Shown piece after piece: positions 23,841 to 33,142 of a stretch of 64,000 bases of DNA (position 1 is its first letter; each line of letters starts with the position of its first letter). The position numbers and the translations under genes are program-made. Origin of the DNA: Bacteroidota bacterium (GTDB lineage Bacteria; Bacteroidota; Bacteroidia; Chitinophagales; Chitinophagaceae); assembly GCA_016868455.1 (NCBI GenBank), contig VGGV01000010.1:42003-106002 (forward strand), given 5' to 3'. The notes below the pieces were generated by a model, which was not told the origin of the DNA, ran no database searches, and saw only the letters and a list, made by a program, of their open reading frames with translations.

Positions 23841-24616
23841 AACTCTTTCCGGTTATTAATGATCTCCACCATTTCATTATGAATTCTTCCGTTTGTTGCC
23901 AGCACTTTATGCTGATATACGGAAAACGGATTTCCGCTGTGGTCTGTTACTTTGCCACCCGCTTCTTTCACTAACAAATATCCTGCAGCGCTGTCCCATG
24001 GTTCTAATTTATGTTCATAAAATCCGTCAAACCGGCCGCAGGCCACCCAGCACAGGTCAATAGCGGCTGAACCAAGGCGCCGCACCGGTACTCCTTTTCG
24101 TACAAAGCGTTCAAAAATATCCAGCGGACCGTTCGCCATATTGATATAGGTATAAGGGAACCCGGTAACAAGACAGGCATTAATGGCTTTTGTTTGTTCA
24201 CTCACACGGATAGGTTTATCATTTAAATATGCGCCTTCCCCCTTTTCTGCAAAAAAGAACTCATTGAGATGCGGGTTGTAAACAGCCGCCATAATAATTT
24301 TATTTTCATGCTCAATGGCAATGGAGACACAGTTGAGTGGAATTCCATGAGCAAAATTGATAGTGCCGTCAATCGGGTCAACAATCCATTTATAGTCTGA
24401 ATCTTTGGGGATTGCGCCGCTTTCCTCGCCCAGCACCTGGTGTCCGGGAAAATAGTTATGTATTACGTCAATAATTGCTTTTTCAGCGGCGTGGTCTGCT
24501 TCGGTAACAAGGTTGTTAACCCCCTGTTTGTTGCTAATCTTAAACTCTTTGTTGAAAAACCGGAGTATTTCACGGGCACCGGCTTGAGCGGCTTCAATGA
24601 GGGCGGTTTTAAGCAT
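23837..24616 (-). CDS. Inositol monophosphatase family protein
   Basis: From ATG 24616 the product is 259 residues. The Mg-dependent phosphatase motifs are complete: LVTEADHAAE near residue 36, VLGEESG near 63, WIVDPIDGTINFAHG near 80 and EPWDSAAGYLLVKEAGG near 207. The family includes SuhB, inositol-1-phosphatase and 3'-phosphoadenosine phosphatases; the exact substrate cannot be assigned. It forms a two-gene unit with thiL through a 4-bp overlap. Confidence 0.9.
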   Translation of the reverse strand: MLKTALIEAAQAGAREILRFFNKEFKISNKQGVNNLVTEADHAAEKAIIDVIHNYFPGHQVLGEESGAIPKDSDYKWIVDPIDGTINFAHGIPLNCVSIAIEHENKIIMAAVYNPHLNEFFFAEKGEGAYLNDKPIRVSEQTKAINACLVTGFPYTYINMANGPLDIFERFVRKGVPVRRLGSAAIDLCWVACGRFDGFYEHKLEPWDSAAGYLLVKEAGGKVTDHSGNPFSVYQHKVLATNGRIHNEMVEIINNRKEL

Positions 24617-24737
24617 GGGCAAAGATAAAACCAGATTTTACCTGCCCGCCTTTTTATTAAAATATTTATTGTGGTCAGGCGGGGATTGCAGATTTTAGTC
24701 CCGATATTTATCTGGATTCAATTTGAGCTTACTTTTT

Positions 24738-26629
24738 ATGCAGTTGTCTGTCATTATAGTAAATTACAACGTCAAGCACTTTCTTGAACAATGCCTTCAT
24801 TCAGTAATAAAGGCCGGTGAGGAGTTGCAGGCTGAAGTTATAGTGGTGGACAATAACTCAACAGATGGAAGTGCCGCCTATCTTGTTCCCCGGTTCCCGC
24901 AGGTGCGGTTCATTAGTAATAAAGAAAACAACGGCTTTGCAAAAGCCTGCAATCAGGGATTGGCAGATGCTGGGGGTACGTGTATCCTGTTTCTGAATCC
25001 GGATACCATTGTGCCGGTGCGCTGGGAGTGCGGATGGTAGACGGGAGCGGAAAGTTCCTACCGGAATCCAAGCGGGCATCCCCTTCTCCGCTTACTTCTT
25101 TGTATAAATTGTTTGGCCTGTCAGGGCTGTTTCCCTGTTCCAGAATTTTTTCCCGTTACCATCTGGGTCATTTAAATGAACATGAAACAAATGAAGCAGA
25201 TGTGCTCGCCGGTGCTTTTATGATGATCAAAAAAGAAGTGCTGGATAAAACCGGTGGTTTCGACGAATCCTTTTTTATGTATGGTGAAGATGTGGACCTA
25301 AGCTACCGGATACAGAAAGCAGGGTACAGGAATTAGTATTTTGCCGCAACCAGCATCATTCACTTTAAGGGAGAAAGTACACATAAAAGCAGGATGAATT
25401 ATGTGCGGATGTTTTACACAGCCATGAGCCGGTTTGTTCGCAAACACTATGGAGGGGCCAATGCCGGGTTTTTTAATTTTCTTATTCACACAGGTATCTG
25501 GCTAAGAACAGCCTTAACAGCCGTGATGAGATAAAACGCCGTGAAAGCGGGAAACGAAATCCACAGCAGCCTATTTTCATACTGCGTGTCGGTTTTCACA
25601 TATTCGTTCCAGCCATTTTTCATGAGCCAGAATGAAAACAGGATCAGCCCGGCATCTATAAGCGGCAAACCTGTTTGACGGATAAAATTTCCGGCAGCTT
25701 ATTACGCCGGGTTATATGATAAATGGTACAAGTGGTCAGAGTTGATACGGTCAACAGCAATGGCTGCCCTGTTTTTGCTGGCGGCCTACGCCTTGTTGCC
25801 GGAACAGTACCGTTTTTCAAGGGCCCTTATTCTTTTTGGCGCCTTGCTGGCTTTTGTGCTCATTACTGTTTTAAGATGGGCGCTGGTGCAATCAAAAGTA
25901 TTAAACAGCCGGAAGGAAAAGGAAGAACACTTTAACACCGTAATAACCGGAACGGGGCCGGAATATGAGGAGGCAGTTTCTCTTTTACGGTCTGCTGGTT
26001 TGCACCAGAAAATATCAGGCCGGATTGCTGCAAAGCCCGATGATGATAATGCGATCGGCTATTATAAAGATTTGAAAAGGCTTTACCGGATAATCCCTTT
26101 CCGGGAAGTTATATTTTGCTGTGGTCGCTTACCTTATAGTGAAATTGTAAAGAGTTTAGATGAATTACCGGCCGGTATTATGGCAAAAATTCATGCAACC
26201 GGCAGCGGAAGCATCGTTGGCAGCCAGTCAAAAGATTTATCCGGGGAATCCGTATCTCATGAGAATGGTTTTAAGTTGTCTGACCCTTACAACAGGAGGC
26301 CGAAACGCCTGGTGGATGTGATAACTGCACTGATCAGCATTATTGTTTTCCCCGTACAATTTTTTATACAAAAGCAGCCCATATCCTTTTTTCAAAACTG
26401 TTTTGCCGTATTGTTCACTGCGAAGACATGGATTGGTTATGCTGTGCCGGAAAAACACCTTCCGCCAATCAGAAAAGGAATTATTGCCTGCAACGGATTA
26501 CCGGTGTCTATTAAACAGCAATTGCCGCATGAGAGCCTGCAAATGATGGATTACTCGTATGCCCGGGATTATGACCCTGTAAATGACCTGAAACTGATAT
26601 GGAAAGTGTACCGCAGTTTGGGTGTATAA
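24738..26629 (+). pseudogene. Glycosyltransferase family 2 gene broken by deletion, stop codon and inversion
   Basis: ATG 24738 opens a GT2 domain (LSVIIVNYNVKHFLEQCL, VDNNSTDGSA, LFLNPDTIVP). Near 25015 the sense moves to another frame (AGALGVRMVDGSGKFLPESK); from memory of relatives about 17 codons are missing, and the frame change implies a loss of 3n+1 bases. KTGGFDESFFMYGEDVDLSY follows, then TAG at 25334-25336 and readable sequence to 25521. Bases 25522-25696 are inverted. From 25697 the plus strand resumes with AYYAGLYDKWYKWSELIRS and a C-terminal domain with two helices and a sugar-transferase-like tail (NGFKLSDPYNRRPKRLVDV) to 26629. The ancestor was one protein of about 640 residues, a membrane-bound glycosyltransferase. 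Confidence 0.85.
25522..25696 (-). other. 175-bp inverted segment inside the glycosyltransferase pseudogene
   Basis: The minus strand here encodes AGNFIRQTGLPLIDAGLILF, SFWLMKNGWNEYVKTDTQ and LLWISFPAFTAFYLIT, which is the missing middle of the plus-strand protein. Flipping exactly 25522-25696 joins the frame at both ends (GIWLRTALT / AAGNFIRQ and FYLIT / AYYAGLYDKW) with no gain or loss of bases. Only 3-bp inverted sequences (AGC/GCT) are seen at the borders, so this is not a typical recombinase-driven switch. Confidence 0.85.
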
Positions 26630-26700
26630 AGGATTTTCAGAACTATATTAGCAACTTCAAGATCAGCATTGCGTATCTTTAACCCACCCTAAAACCATTC

Positions 26701-28233
26701 ATGGCTTCCATCATTGATATTAAACTTCCAAGGGCATTTGCAGCAGCATTAAGGATTCCGCCCAATGATCCCCGCCGTCAGCAAATACGGGTATTGAAAA
26801 AGCTCCTTAAAAAGGCAAGGTTCACCGAGTTTGGACAGCACTACCGGTTTGATGAAGCCCTGCTCAGCCGGTATCCTGCCAAAAAGTTCCAGGAACTGGT
26901 ACCGGTGCATGATTACAATAAAATATACCATGAGTGGTGGAAGAAAACACTTGACGGCGTTTCGGATGTGGCATGGCCGGGAAAGATAAAATATTATGCT
27001 TTAAGTTCCGGCACTTCTGAAGCAGCCAGTAAATACATTCCTGTCACAAAAGAAATGCTTCGCAGCAATACGATCAACTACATCCGTCAGCTCCTCAGTT
27101 TACTTAGCTACCACGATGCCAATAAAAGGGCTATAACTAAGGGGTTTTTGATGATTGGCGGCGCCACTGATCTCAAAAAAGGAAAAGCCGGATGGTTTGC
27201 CGGCGATCTCAGCGGGATCCTTGCCAAAAAGAGGCCATTCTGGTTTCAGAGTTTTTATAAACCGGGCGGACGCATTGCCGCCATGGCGGACTGGACCCAG
27301 AAATTAAATGAAATAATGGAACATGCCCGTGAATGGGATATTGGCTACATTGTGGGAGTGCCTGCATGGTGCCAGATGTGCATGGAAATGGTTATTGAAC
27401 ATTATCAGGTAAATAACATCCATGAGATATGGCCCAACTTCAGCTTTTTTGTACACGGCGGCGTTGCATTTGAACCTTATAAAAAAGGATTTGAAAAACT
27501 GCTCGGTAAACCCATTGTGTATATTGAAAATTACCTGGCCAGCGAGGGATTCATCGGTTATAAAACAAGGGAACATGCAAAGGGCATGAAGCTGATACTG
27601 GACAACAATATCTTTTTTGAATTTGTTCCTTTTGATGAAAAGAATTTTGATCATGACGGCAACATCGTGGCCAATCCTGACACCAGGATGATTCATGAAG
27701 TGGAGGAAGGAAAAGAATATGCGCTGCTGATGAGCACCAATGCCGGATCATGGCGTTATATTCTTGGCGACACCATCAGATTTGTTGACCTGGAAAGAAA
27801 TGAAGTGGTGATCACCGGCCGCATCAAACATTTTCTTTCCCTAACCGGCGAGCACCTGAGTGTAGATAATATGAACAGGGCCATTGAACATGTAAGTGAA
27901 GAATTCAATATCAGTATTCCCGAGTACACGGTTGTGGGTTTCCCTTACGAGAATTTTTTTGCCCACCGCTGGTATGTGGCCACAGATGATAAAGTGGATG
28001 TGCCGCTTCTTAAAAAAAGAATTGATGAGAACCTAAGGATGCTGAATGATGATTATGCCACCGAAAGGGACAGCGCATTAAAAGAAGTGTTCCTGGAAGT
28101 GCTGCCCGAAGAAAAATTCCTGAAATTTATGGACCTGAAAGGCAAACTGGGCAGCCAGCATAAATTTCCACGGGTAATGAAGGGAACCATGCTGAAAGAC
28201 TGGAACCATTTTTTACAAACCGGGACCATTTAA
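26701..28233 (+). CDS. GH3 (auxin-responsive promoter) family protein, ANL superfamily
   Basis: The 510-residue protein matches bacterial relatives of plant GH3 acyl-acid-amido synthetases. KIKYYALSSGTSEAASKYIPVT near residue 96 is the ATP-binding P-loop motif of the ANL superfamily, preceded by the helical DPRRQQIRVLKKLLKKARFTEFG start. YIENYLASEGFIGY and GSWRYILGDTIRFVDLERNEVVITGR carry the second and third motifs, and LSLTGEHLSVDNM the hinge. Such enzymes adenylate a carboxylic acid and condense it with an amine. Bacterial substrates are unknown. It is cytosolic and apparently monocistronic or first of a run with LysE and MtgA. Confidence 0.88.
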   Translation: MASIIDIKLPRAFAAALRIPPNDPRRQQIRVLKKLLKKARFTEFGQHYRFDEALLSRYPAKKFQELVPVHDYNKIYHEWWKKTLDGVSDVAWPGKIKYYALSSGTSEAASKYIPVTKEMLRSNTINYIRQLLSLLSYHDANKRAITKGFLMIGGATDLKKGKAGWFAGDLSGILAKKRPFWFQSFYKPGGRIAAMADWTQKLNEIMEHAREWDIGYIVGVPAWCQMCMEMVIEHYQVNNIHEIWPNFSFFVHGGVAFEPYKKGFEKLLGKPIVYIENYLASEGFIGYKTREHAKGMKLILDNNIFFEFVPFDEKNFDHDGNIVANPDTRMIHEVEEGKEYALLMSTNAGSWRYILGDTIRFVDLERNEVVITGRIKHFLSLTGEHLSVDNMNRAIEHVSEEFNISIPEYTVVGFPYENFFAHRWYVATDDKVDVPLLKKRIDENLRMLNDDYATERDSALKEVFLEVLPEEKFLKFMDLKGKLGSQHKFPRVMKGTMLKDWNHFLQTGTI

Positions 28234-28266
28234 TTCAACTATACAGTTTTAGCATTATTTTACTGA

Positions 28267-28899
28267 ATGTTTGAAGCCATTTTAAAAGGCCTTGGGTTTG
28301 GGCTGTTGCTTAGCATTTCGGCGGGCCCGGTACTTTTCTCCATTATCAAACAAAGCCTGAACAATGGCCACCGCGGCGGATTTGCTTTTATATTGGGCGT
28401 TTCAGCCAGTGATATTTCGCTGGTGCTGGTAAGCAATATTTTTACGGAGTTGTTTAACAATTTAAAACAGTACAAAACAGAGGTGGGTGTGGCCGGTTGC
28501 ATCTTCCTTGTTTCTATGGGCATTTATTTTCTGTTCTTTAAAAAAATAAATGTAAATGAGGAGGGCCAGCAGGTGTTTAAATTCAGGAAAAGGGACTATG
28601 CAAAGATTTTCCTCTCGGGCTATTTTATGAATACCCTGAACCCGGCCGTTTTTATATTCTGGATCACCACTTCAACCGCTGTAGCATATCATACCGTAAA
28701 TAACCGGGTTATAATTTTTATTACCTGCCTGGTGTGGATGCTGGGCACAGATGTACTGAAAGTACTGTTGGCGGGTAAAATCCGAAACCGGCTGACACCG
28801 CACAATATTCACATCCTTAATAAAATTAACGGTCTGCTGCTTATTATTTTGGGTATTGCCCTCGTATGGGGCCTCATAATATATGGCAAACGCCTCTGA
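28267..28899 (+). CDS. LysE family exporter
   Basis: The 210-residue protein has six hydrophobic helices. GFGLLLSISAGPVLFSIIKQ (residues about 10-29) matches the conserved LysE start, GFAFILGVSASDISLVLV the second helix, and FLSGYFMNTLNPAVFIFW the fourth. LysE/RhtB exporters release amino acids or related metabolites in exchange for protons. The substrate is unknown. The 3' end overlaps mtgA by 17 bp, so the two are co-transcribed. Confidence 0.85.
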   Translation: MFEAILKGLGFGLLLSISAGPVLFSIIKQSLNNGHRGGFAFILGVSASDISLVLVSNIFTELFNNLKQYKTEVGVAGCIFLVSMGIYFLFFKKINVNEEGQQVFKFRKRDYAKIFLSGYFMNTLNPAVFIFWITTSTAVAYHTVNNRVIIFITCLVWMLGTDVLKVLLAGKIRNRLTPHNIHILNKINGLLLIILGIALVWGLIIYGKRL

Positions 28900-29620
28900 T
28901 TCAAGAACCGGAAAAGTGAAGCAATTTCTTTTAAAATTGTGGAAATGGAGCAAAAAGATCTTCATCTGGTTCTTCATATTCCAGTTGTTTTACATCATAC
29001 TGCTTAAATGGGTGAACCCGCCCATTACCGTTACCCAACTCACAAGCTGGATCAGCGGTCATCGCCTGAAAAGGGATTATGTGAGCAGAAAAAATATCTC
29101 GCCGCATGCAAGGCTGGCTGTTATTGCTTCAGAAGATCAGCTTTTCCCCGACCACAACGGCTTCGACTGGAAGAGTATCAAAAAAGCCATAGAATATAAT
29201 AAGAGAAAACCCGGCCGCATCCGGGGCGGCAGCACCATCAGCCAGCAGGTGGCCAAAAATGTTTTTCTGTGGCAGGGGCGAAGCTGGATACGCAAAGGAC
29301 TGGAAGCCTATTTTACTTTTATGATTGAACTGGTATGGGGCAAGAAACGGATACTGGAAGTATACCTGAATGTGATTGAAATGGGTAATGGTATTTTTGG
29401 CATTGAAGCGGCTGCGCAAACTTATTTCAATAAACCGGCAAAGCAACTGAACAAACAGGAAGCAGCAATGATTGCAGCCTGCCTGCCCAACCCCAAAAGG
29501 TATAAAGTGAAGCCGGCGTCGGCGTGGCTTATGCGAAGAGCATCAGCCATACAGCTGCAGATGGATAACCTGCATACCGACAAAGATATTATCCTGGTTA
29601 CCGGTATCAGCCCGCCCTGA
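28883..29620 (+). CDS. mtgA: Monofunctional peptidoglycan transglycosylase
   Basis: The 245-residue protein has one N-terminal transmembrane helix (IFIWFFIFQLFYIIL) and a GT51 domain. ISPHARLAVIASEDQLFPDH near residue 72 holds the catalytic Glu, GGSTISQQVAKNVFLW near 114 is the second motif, and EVYLNVIEMGNGIFGIEAAA near 156 contains the third with the auxiliary Glu. It lacks a transpeptidase domain. It polymerises lipid II into glycan strands at the outer face of the inner membrane. Converging with the NadR-like gene, the two stops overlap by 14 bp. Confidence 0.92.
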   Translation: MANASDSRTGKVKQFLLKLWKWSKKIFIWFFIFQLFYIILLKWVNPPITVTQLTSWISGHRLKRDYVSRKNISPHARLAVIASEDQLFPDHNGFDWKSIKKAIEYNKRKPGRIRGGSTISQQVAKNVFLWQGRSWIRKGLEAYFTFMIELVWGKKRILEVYLNVIEMGNGIFGIEAAAQTYFNKPAKQLNKQEAAMIAACLPNPKRYKVKPASAWLMRRASAIQLQMDNLHTDKDIILVTGISPP

Positions 29621-30140
29621 TGATTTTATCAACAGCGCTGATTGCAACCGCAAGCCGTTCTTCATAACCGCCGCTGATTTCTGTCCACGGCGCCGGATGA
29701 TTAACAAGAATGTCCTTATACATTTTGTAAAGTTGCTGCCTGGGTGCCGGATTGGGATATTCCCTTAACTCATCCCTTACCCAGGGAAGATCAATATTGC
29801 AAAGCAGGTACAGGTCATATTTTCTTTGAACAATCTGGTCAAGAATAAAACGGTGGCATTTGCCAAATGCAAATTCACACCAAACTTTCATCACATACAT
29901 ATTGGTGTCAATAAAAAGAGGTTTGGTATGATGTCCCATAGCGGCAAACTCGTCTTCCATGGCCAGCTGCCCTTTGGCAATGGCCAGCAGGTCATCATAA
30001 GTATAGCTGGTCCCGTTTGTAAGCAAATACTCTCTGGCAAATTCCGGGCACCATAACGTATCATAGTGTTGTGCCAGTTGTTCACACAAAGTGCTTTTAC
30101 CGGTGCTTTCCGGTCCGATGATGACTACCTTTTTCAGCAC
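29607..30140 (-). CDS. NadR-like AAA-type nucleotide kinase
   Basis: The 177-residue protein is the P-loop part of NadR: IIGPESTGKSTLCEQLA (Walker A, residues about 7-22), WCPEFAREYLLTNG near 30 and LFIDTNMYVMKVWCEF near 75. YDLYLLCNIDLPWVRDELRE is another NadR signature. The N-terminal NMN adenylyltransferase domain of enteric NadR is absent, so the predicted role is ribosylnicotinamide kinase, making NMN from nicotinamide riboside. A PnuC-type transporter for that substrate is encoded 3 kb away on the same strand. Confidence 0.88.
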   Translation of the reverse strand: MLKKVVIIGPESTGKSTLCEQLAQHYDTLWCPEFAREYLLTNGTSYTYDDLLAIAKGQLAMEDEFAAMGHHTKPLFIDTNMYVMKVWCEFAFGKCHRFILDQIVQRKYDLYLLCNIDLPWVRDELREYPNPAPRQQLYKMYKDILVNHPAPWTEISGGYEERLAVAISAVDKIIRAG

Positions 30141-30256
30141 GGCTGCCTGTTACGTTGGGTTTTACCAAAAGTAGAACATTGATCTGTTCAACCGGTTTTT
30201 ATGATGCAAAAATGAATTGCGCTACTTTTACGCCGTTTTTAAAGAATGATTGTTGT

Positions 30257-31483
30257 ATGACGGTAAATACGATGCGGATAATTGATAGATGGGCGGGTAT
30301 TCCGCTTTGCTTTATCCTCAGTCCGTTTTGCTGGCTGGCCGACCTGCTGCGTTCTGCCAAAACTAAAAAGCCTGATACAGGCCGCACCCTGTTCATTGAA
30401 CTTTCGGAGATGGGCAGCGCCATCATTGCTGATCCGGCCATGAGAAAATTGCAGCTGGAAGCCAATGCGGAACTCTTCTTTGTTATTTTCAAAAAAAACT
30501 ATAAAAGCCTCGAAATACTGAGGACCATTCCGGAAAAGAATGTTTTCAAAATGAATGCAGATAATTTTTTACCCCTTGTGGCAGATGTAGTCCGTTTTTT
30601 ATTCTGGTGCAGGAGAAAAAAAATTTCAACCGTTATTGACCTGGAACTGTTTTCCCGCTTTACTGCATTACTGGCATTTTTCAGCGGGGCCCGCAGCAGG
30701 GTGGGGTTCACCAGCCTGCATGATGAAGGCCTGTACCGGGGTAACCTGGTGAACAAACCGGTTCGTTACAACCCGCATGTGCATATTGCTGTCAATTTTG
30801 TTTCGCTGATAAACAAAGCGCTGGGGCTTTTTGATAATGCATATGCTACCGTTCCGGTTCCGGCGGAAGAATTATGGCTGGCCAGGGCCGATATACCGGC
30901 ATCCGCAACAGAAAACATAAAAGGCAAAATCAGGCTTCTGTATCCTGAATGGGAAAAAGAGGCCATCGTGTTACTGAATGTAAATGCATCAGATATGCTG
31001 CCCCAGCGCCGGTGGCCGCAGGAAAACTTTGCAACAACAGGCAGGCAGTTGTTGAAGCAGTTTCAGAACATTATTATCATCATGATCGGCTCACCTGCCG
31101 AAAAAGATTATGTACAGCAGGTAACGGAAATGATTGGCGACAAACGATGCATCAACTCTTCCGGCTTCTTCTCTTTTGACGAACTGGTGCCCCTTTATTC
31201 AGTGAGTAACTTAATGCTCACAAACGATTCAGGCCCGGCGCATTTTGCTTCAGTTACTGATTTAAAAGTATTTGTTCTTTTTGGCCCTGAAACACCACAC
31301 CTGTATTTGCCCCTCGGCGGAAATGCTGAACCTTTTTATCTTGGTCTTCCCTGTTCGCCCTGTGTAAGCGCCGCCAACCACCGGAAAACAAGCTGTACGG
31401 AGCGGCCCTGCATCACCGGCATCAGCCCGGTTATTGTGCTGGGAAGGCTGAATAATTATTTATCCGGGCAAAATATCAGCTGA
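30257..31483 (+). CDS. Glycosyltransferase family 9 (heptosyltransferase-like)
   Basis: I chose ATG 30257 (MTVNTMRIIDRWAG); an upstream in-frame ATG at 30155 adds 34 residues without similarity. The 408-residue product begins with a hydrophobic segment and has an ADP-heptose-transferase fold: TLFIELSEMGSAIIADPAM near residue 46, IVLLNVNASDMLPQRRWPQENF near 236, and LMLTNDSGPAHFASV near 318, which binds the nucleotide-sugar donor. GT9 enzymes add heptose or other sugars during LPS or related glycan assembly. A C-terminal Cys-rich stretch (CSPCVSAANHRKTSC) follows. It meets the GT39 gene stop codon to stop codon with no spacer. Confidence 0.85.
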   Translation: MTVNTMRIIDRWAGIPLCFILSPFCWLADLLRSAKTKKPDTGRTLFIELSEMGSAIIADPAMRKLQLEANAELFFVIFKKNYKSLEILRTIPEKNVFKMNADNFLPLVADVVRFLFWCRRKKISTVIDLELFSRFTALLAFFSGARSRVGFTSLHDEGLYRGNLVNKPVRYNPHVHIAVNFVSLINKALGLFDNAYATVPVPAEELWLARADIPASATENIKGKIRLLYPEWEKEAIVLLNVNASDMLPQRRWPQENFATTGRQLLKQFQNIIIIMIGSPAEKDYVQQVTEMIGDKRCINSSGFFSFDELVPLYSVSNLMLTNDSGPAHFASVTDLKVFVLFGPETPHLYLPLGGNAEPFYLGLPCSPCVSAANHRKTSCTERPCITGISPVIVLGRLNNYLSGQNIS

Positions 31484-33142
31484 TTACTTGAGCATACGTA
31501 CCAGGTATTGTTTGCGAAGTTCCTTATGTCTGGTCCGGTGATTGACAAACTTCAATGAGAGTGTGGTTACATGAAATTCATCAAATGTTTTAACAACTTC
31601 TAACAAAATATTGTCATTTTCCAGTTTCTTTTTTTCTTCCCCGGTAATAAAAAGATATTTTGTCTTCGTAAACTCTTTCCTGCTGATTGCCGGTATATCT
31701 GTTCTGTAAGTTGGCTGATGCAGGTAAAATTCACCCGAGGGGAAATAAATGCTTATTCGGCCGGCCGCTTCGCCGGGATAATGCTTATTCATGTATGCGG
31801 CTGCCCTGTTGCCCGACTGGTAGCGCAGCAGGTCGGGATAAAAAAAAAGGTTGAGGAATAAGGCGATGGTTAGTAAGGCAAGTCCTGAGCGTAAGTATGG
31901 AAGCCATTTAACTTCAATCGAAAAAAGCCTGTTGAAAAAAATCAACGCGCCAATTGAGCCAATAATACAAATCAAAAACAAAATACTCAGACCCGGCCGG
32001 TACAAAATACCCAAACCGGCAGCGAGTACCGGTAAAAGGATAGTAAGTACACTTTGAATTATAGCAAAAGCAGTTTTGTTGCTGTTTACCTGTTGCCAGA
32101 TAAAATGAGCAGTAATTATGGCCAGCATGGGGAAAATAATATTGGTATAATGCGGCAACTGAAAACCGGAAAATGAAAAAACCAAAAGTGTAAGCAGGCT
32201 GGCAGAAACAGTAAACCACTCGTTGAATTCTCCTGCAATTTTTTTAATGCCGTTTTTTATTCTGGTGAATAAAGCGGCATACATGATCAAAGCCCATGGA
32301 AGAAAAGCCCATAGTAATGTATGCAGAAAGAAAAGCTTATCTCCCTTCCCTTTAATCGGGCCGGTATTAAAGAACCTGCCCAACTGACTATCCCATAAAA
32401 AGAATGTTATGCCGGAAACATTTTTATTATCCAGTACTGTTTTTTCAGGGTGTGTGTCAAACTGTTTCCATAAACAATACAGCTCAGGTGTAATAAAAAG
32501 AAATATCAATAAAGCAGCCACTAACCATTTCAGATGAAAAATTTCTTTCCATTGTTTGGTGATGGCCAGTTGCCCGAGTACGGCGCCGCTAATGGGGATC
32601 AAAGTGAATATACCCTTGGTCATTACTGCGCAGCCTGCAAAAAAACAGGCAGCGGCCAGTGGCCATCCCCATTTTCCTGAAAGGGAATCCGAAAAATGAT
32701 AAACAGAAGCAACGATAAGACCGGTAAGGTAAGGCTCAGCCCGCACATCATTGTTGGATAGGATAATGTGCATGGAAGTAAGCAGAATAAAAACCGACCA
32801 GAGCGCAATGGATTTATTGTAGTATTTTTTTGCGAAAAGATAAGTGTAGTAAGCTCCCAACAGCACAAACAAAATTCCCGGTAATTTGTAAACCCAGTCG
32901 TGATAACCAAACAGTTTAAAAAAAACCGCGGTGACCCAGAAAGGAAAATGCGGTTTGTCCAGCCAGTCGGTTTCCTGGAAATACAGGTTCACATAATCAT
33001 TATTCTCCGCCATGGTTTTACTGATGGAAGCATACACCCCTGCATCAGGATCCATCAGCGGTACAAACAAACCGCTGAAATTCACCAGTACAGCAAGACC
33101 GATGAGATAATAAAGCGGTTTATAGGCAGTGTTTGTTTGCAT
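31484..33142 (-). CDS. GT39/ArnT-like membrane glycosyltransferase
   Basis: From ATG 33142 the product is 552 residues; a farther ATG at 33169 is possible, but the 33142 start overlaps the pnuC stop as TGATG, a usual coupling signal. The protein has about ten to twelve hydrophobic helices. PLMDPDAGVYASISKTMAEN near residue 35 holds the catalytic acidic residue of the PMT family and TDWLDKPHFPFW the second motif; SNNDVRAEPYLTGL follows. Such enzymes transfer sugars from polyprenyl-phosphate donors to lipid A, proteins or glycans on the periplasmic side. The acceptor is unknown. Confidence 0.85.
   Translation of the reverse strand: MQTNTAYKPLYYLIGLAVLVNFSGLFVPLMDPDAGVYASISKTMAENNDYVNLYFQETDWLDKPHFPFWVTAVFFKLFGYHDWVYKLPGILFVLLGAYYTYLFAKKYYNKSIALWSVFILLTSMHIILSNNDVRAEPYLTGLIVASVYHFSDSLSGKWGWPLAAACFFAGCAVMTKGIFTLIPISGAVLGQLAITKQWKEIFHLKWLVAALLIFLFITPELYCLWKQFDTHPEKTVLDNKNVSGITFFLWDSQLGRFFNTGPIKGKGDKLFFLHTLLWAFLPWALIMYAALFTRIKNGIKKIAGEFNEWFTVSASLLTLLVFSFSGFQLPHYTNIIFPMLAIITAHFIWQQVNSNKTAFAIIQSVLTILLPVLAAGLGILYRPGLSILFLICIIGSIGALIFFNRLFSIEVKWLPYLRSGLALLTIALFLNLFFYPDLLRYQSGNRAAAYMNKHYPGEAAGRISIYFPSGEFYLHQPTYRTDIPAISRKEFTKTKYLFITGEEKKKLENDNILLEVVKTFDEFHVTTLSLKFVNHRTRHKELRKQYLVRMLK

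Noticed and set aside
25486..25668. Open frame on the minus strand that reads like a membrane protein (PLIDAGLILFSFWLMKNG)
   Set aside because: It is the inverted middle of the plus-strand glycosyltransferase, not a separate gene; it has no own start signal or neighbours, and its ends merge into the reverse of plus-strand codons.
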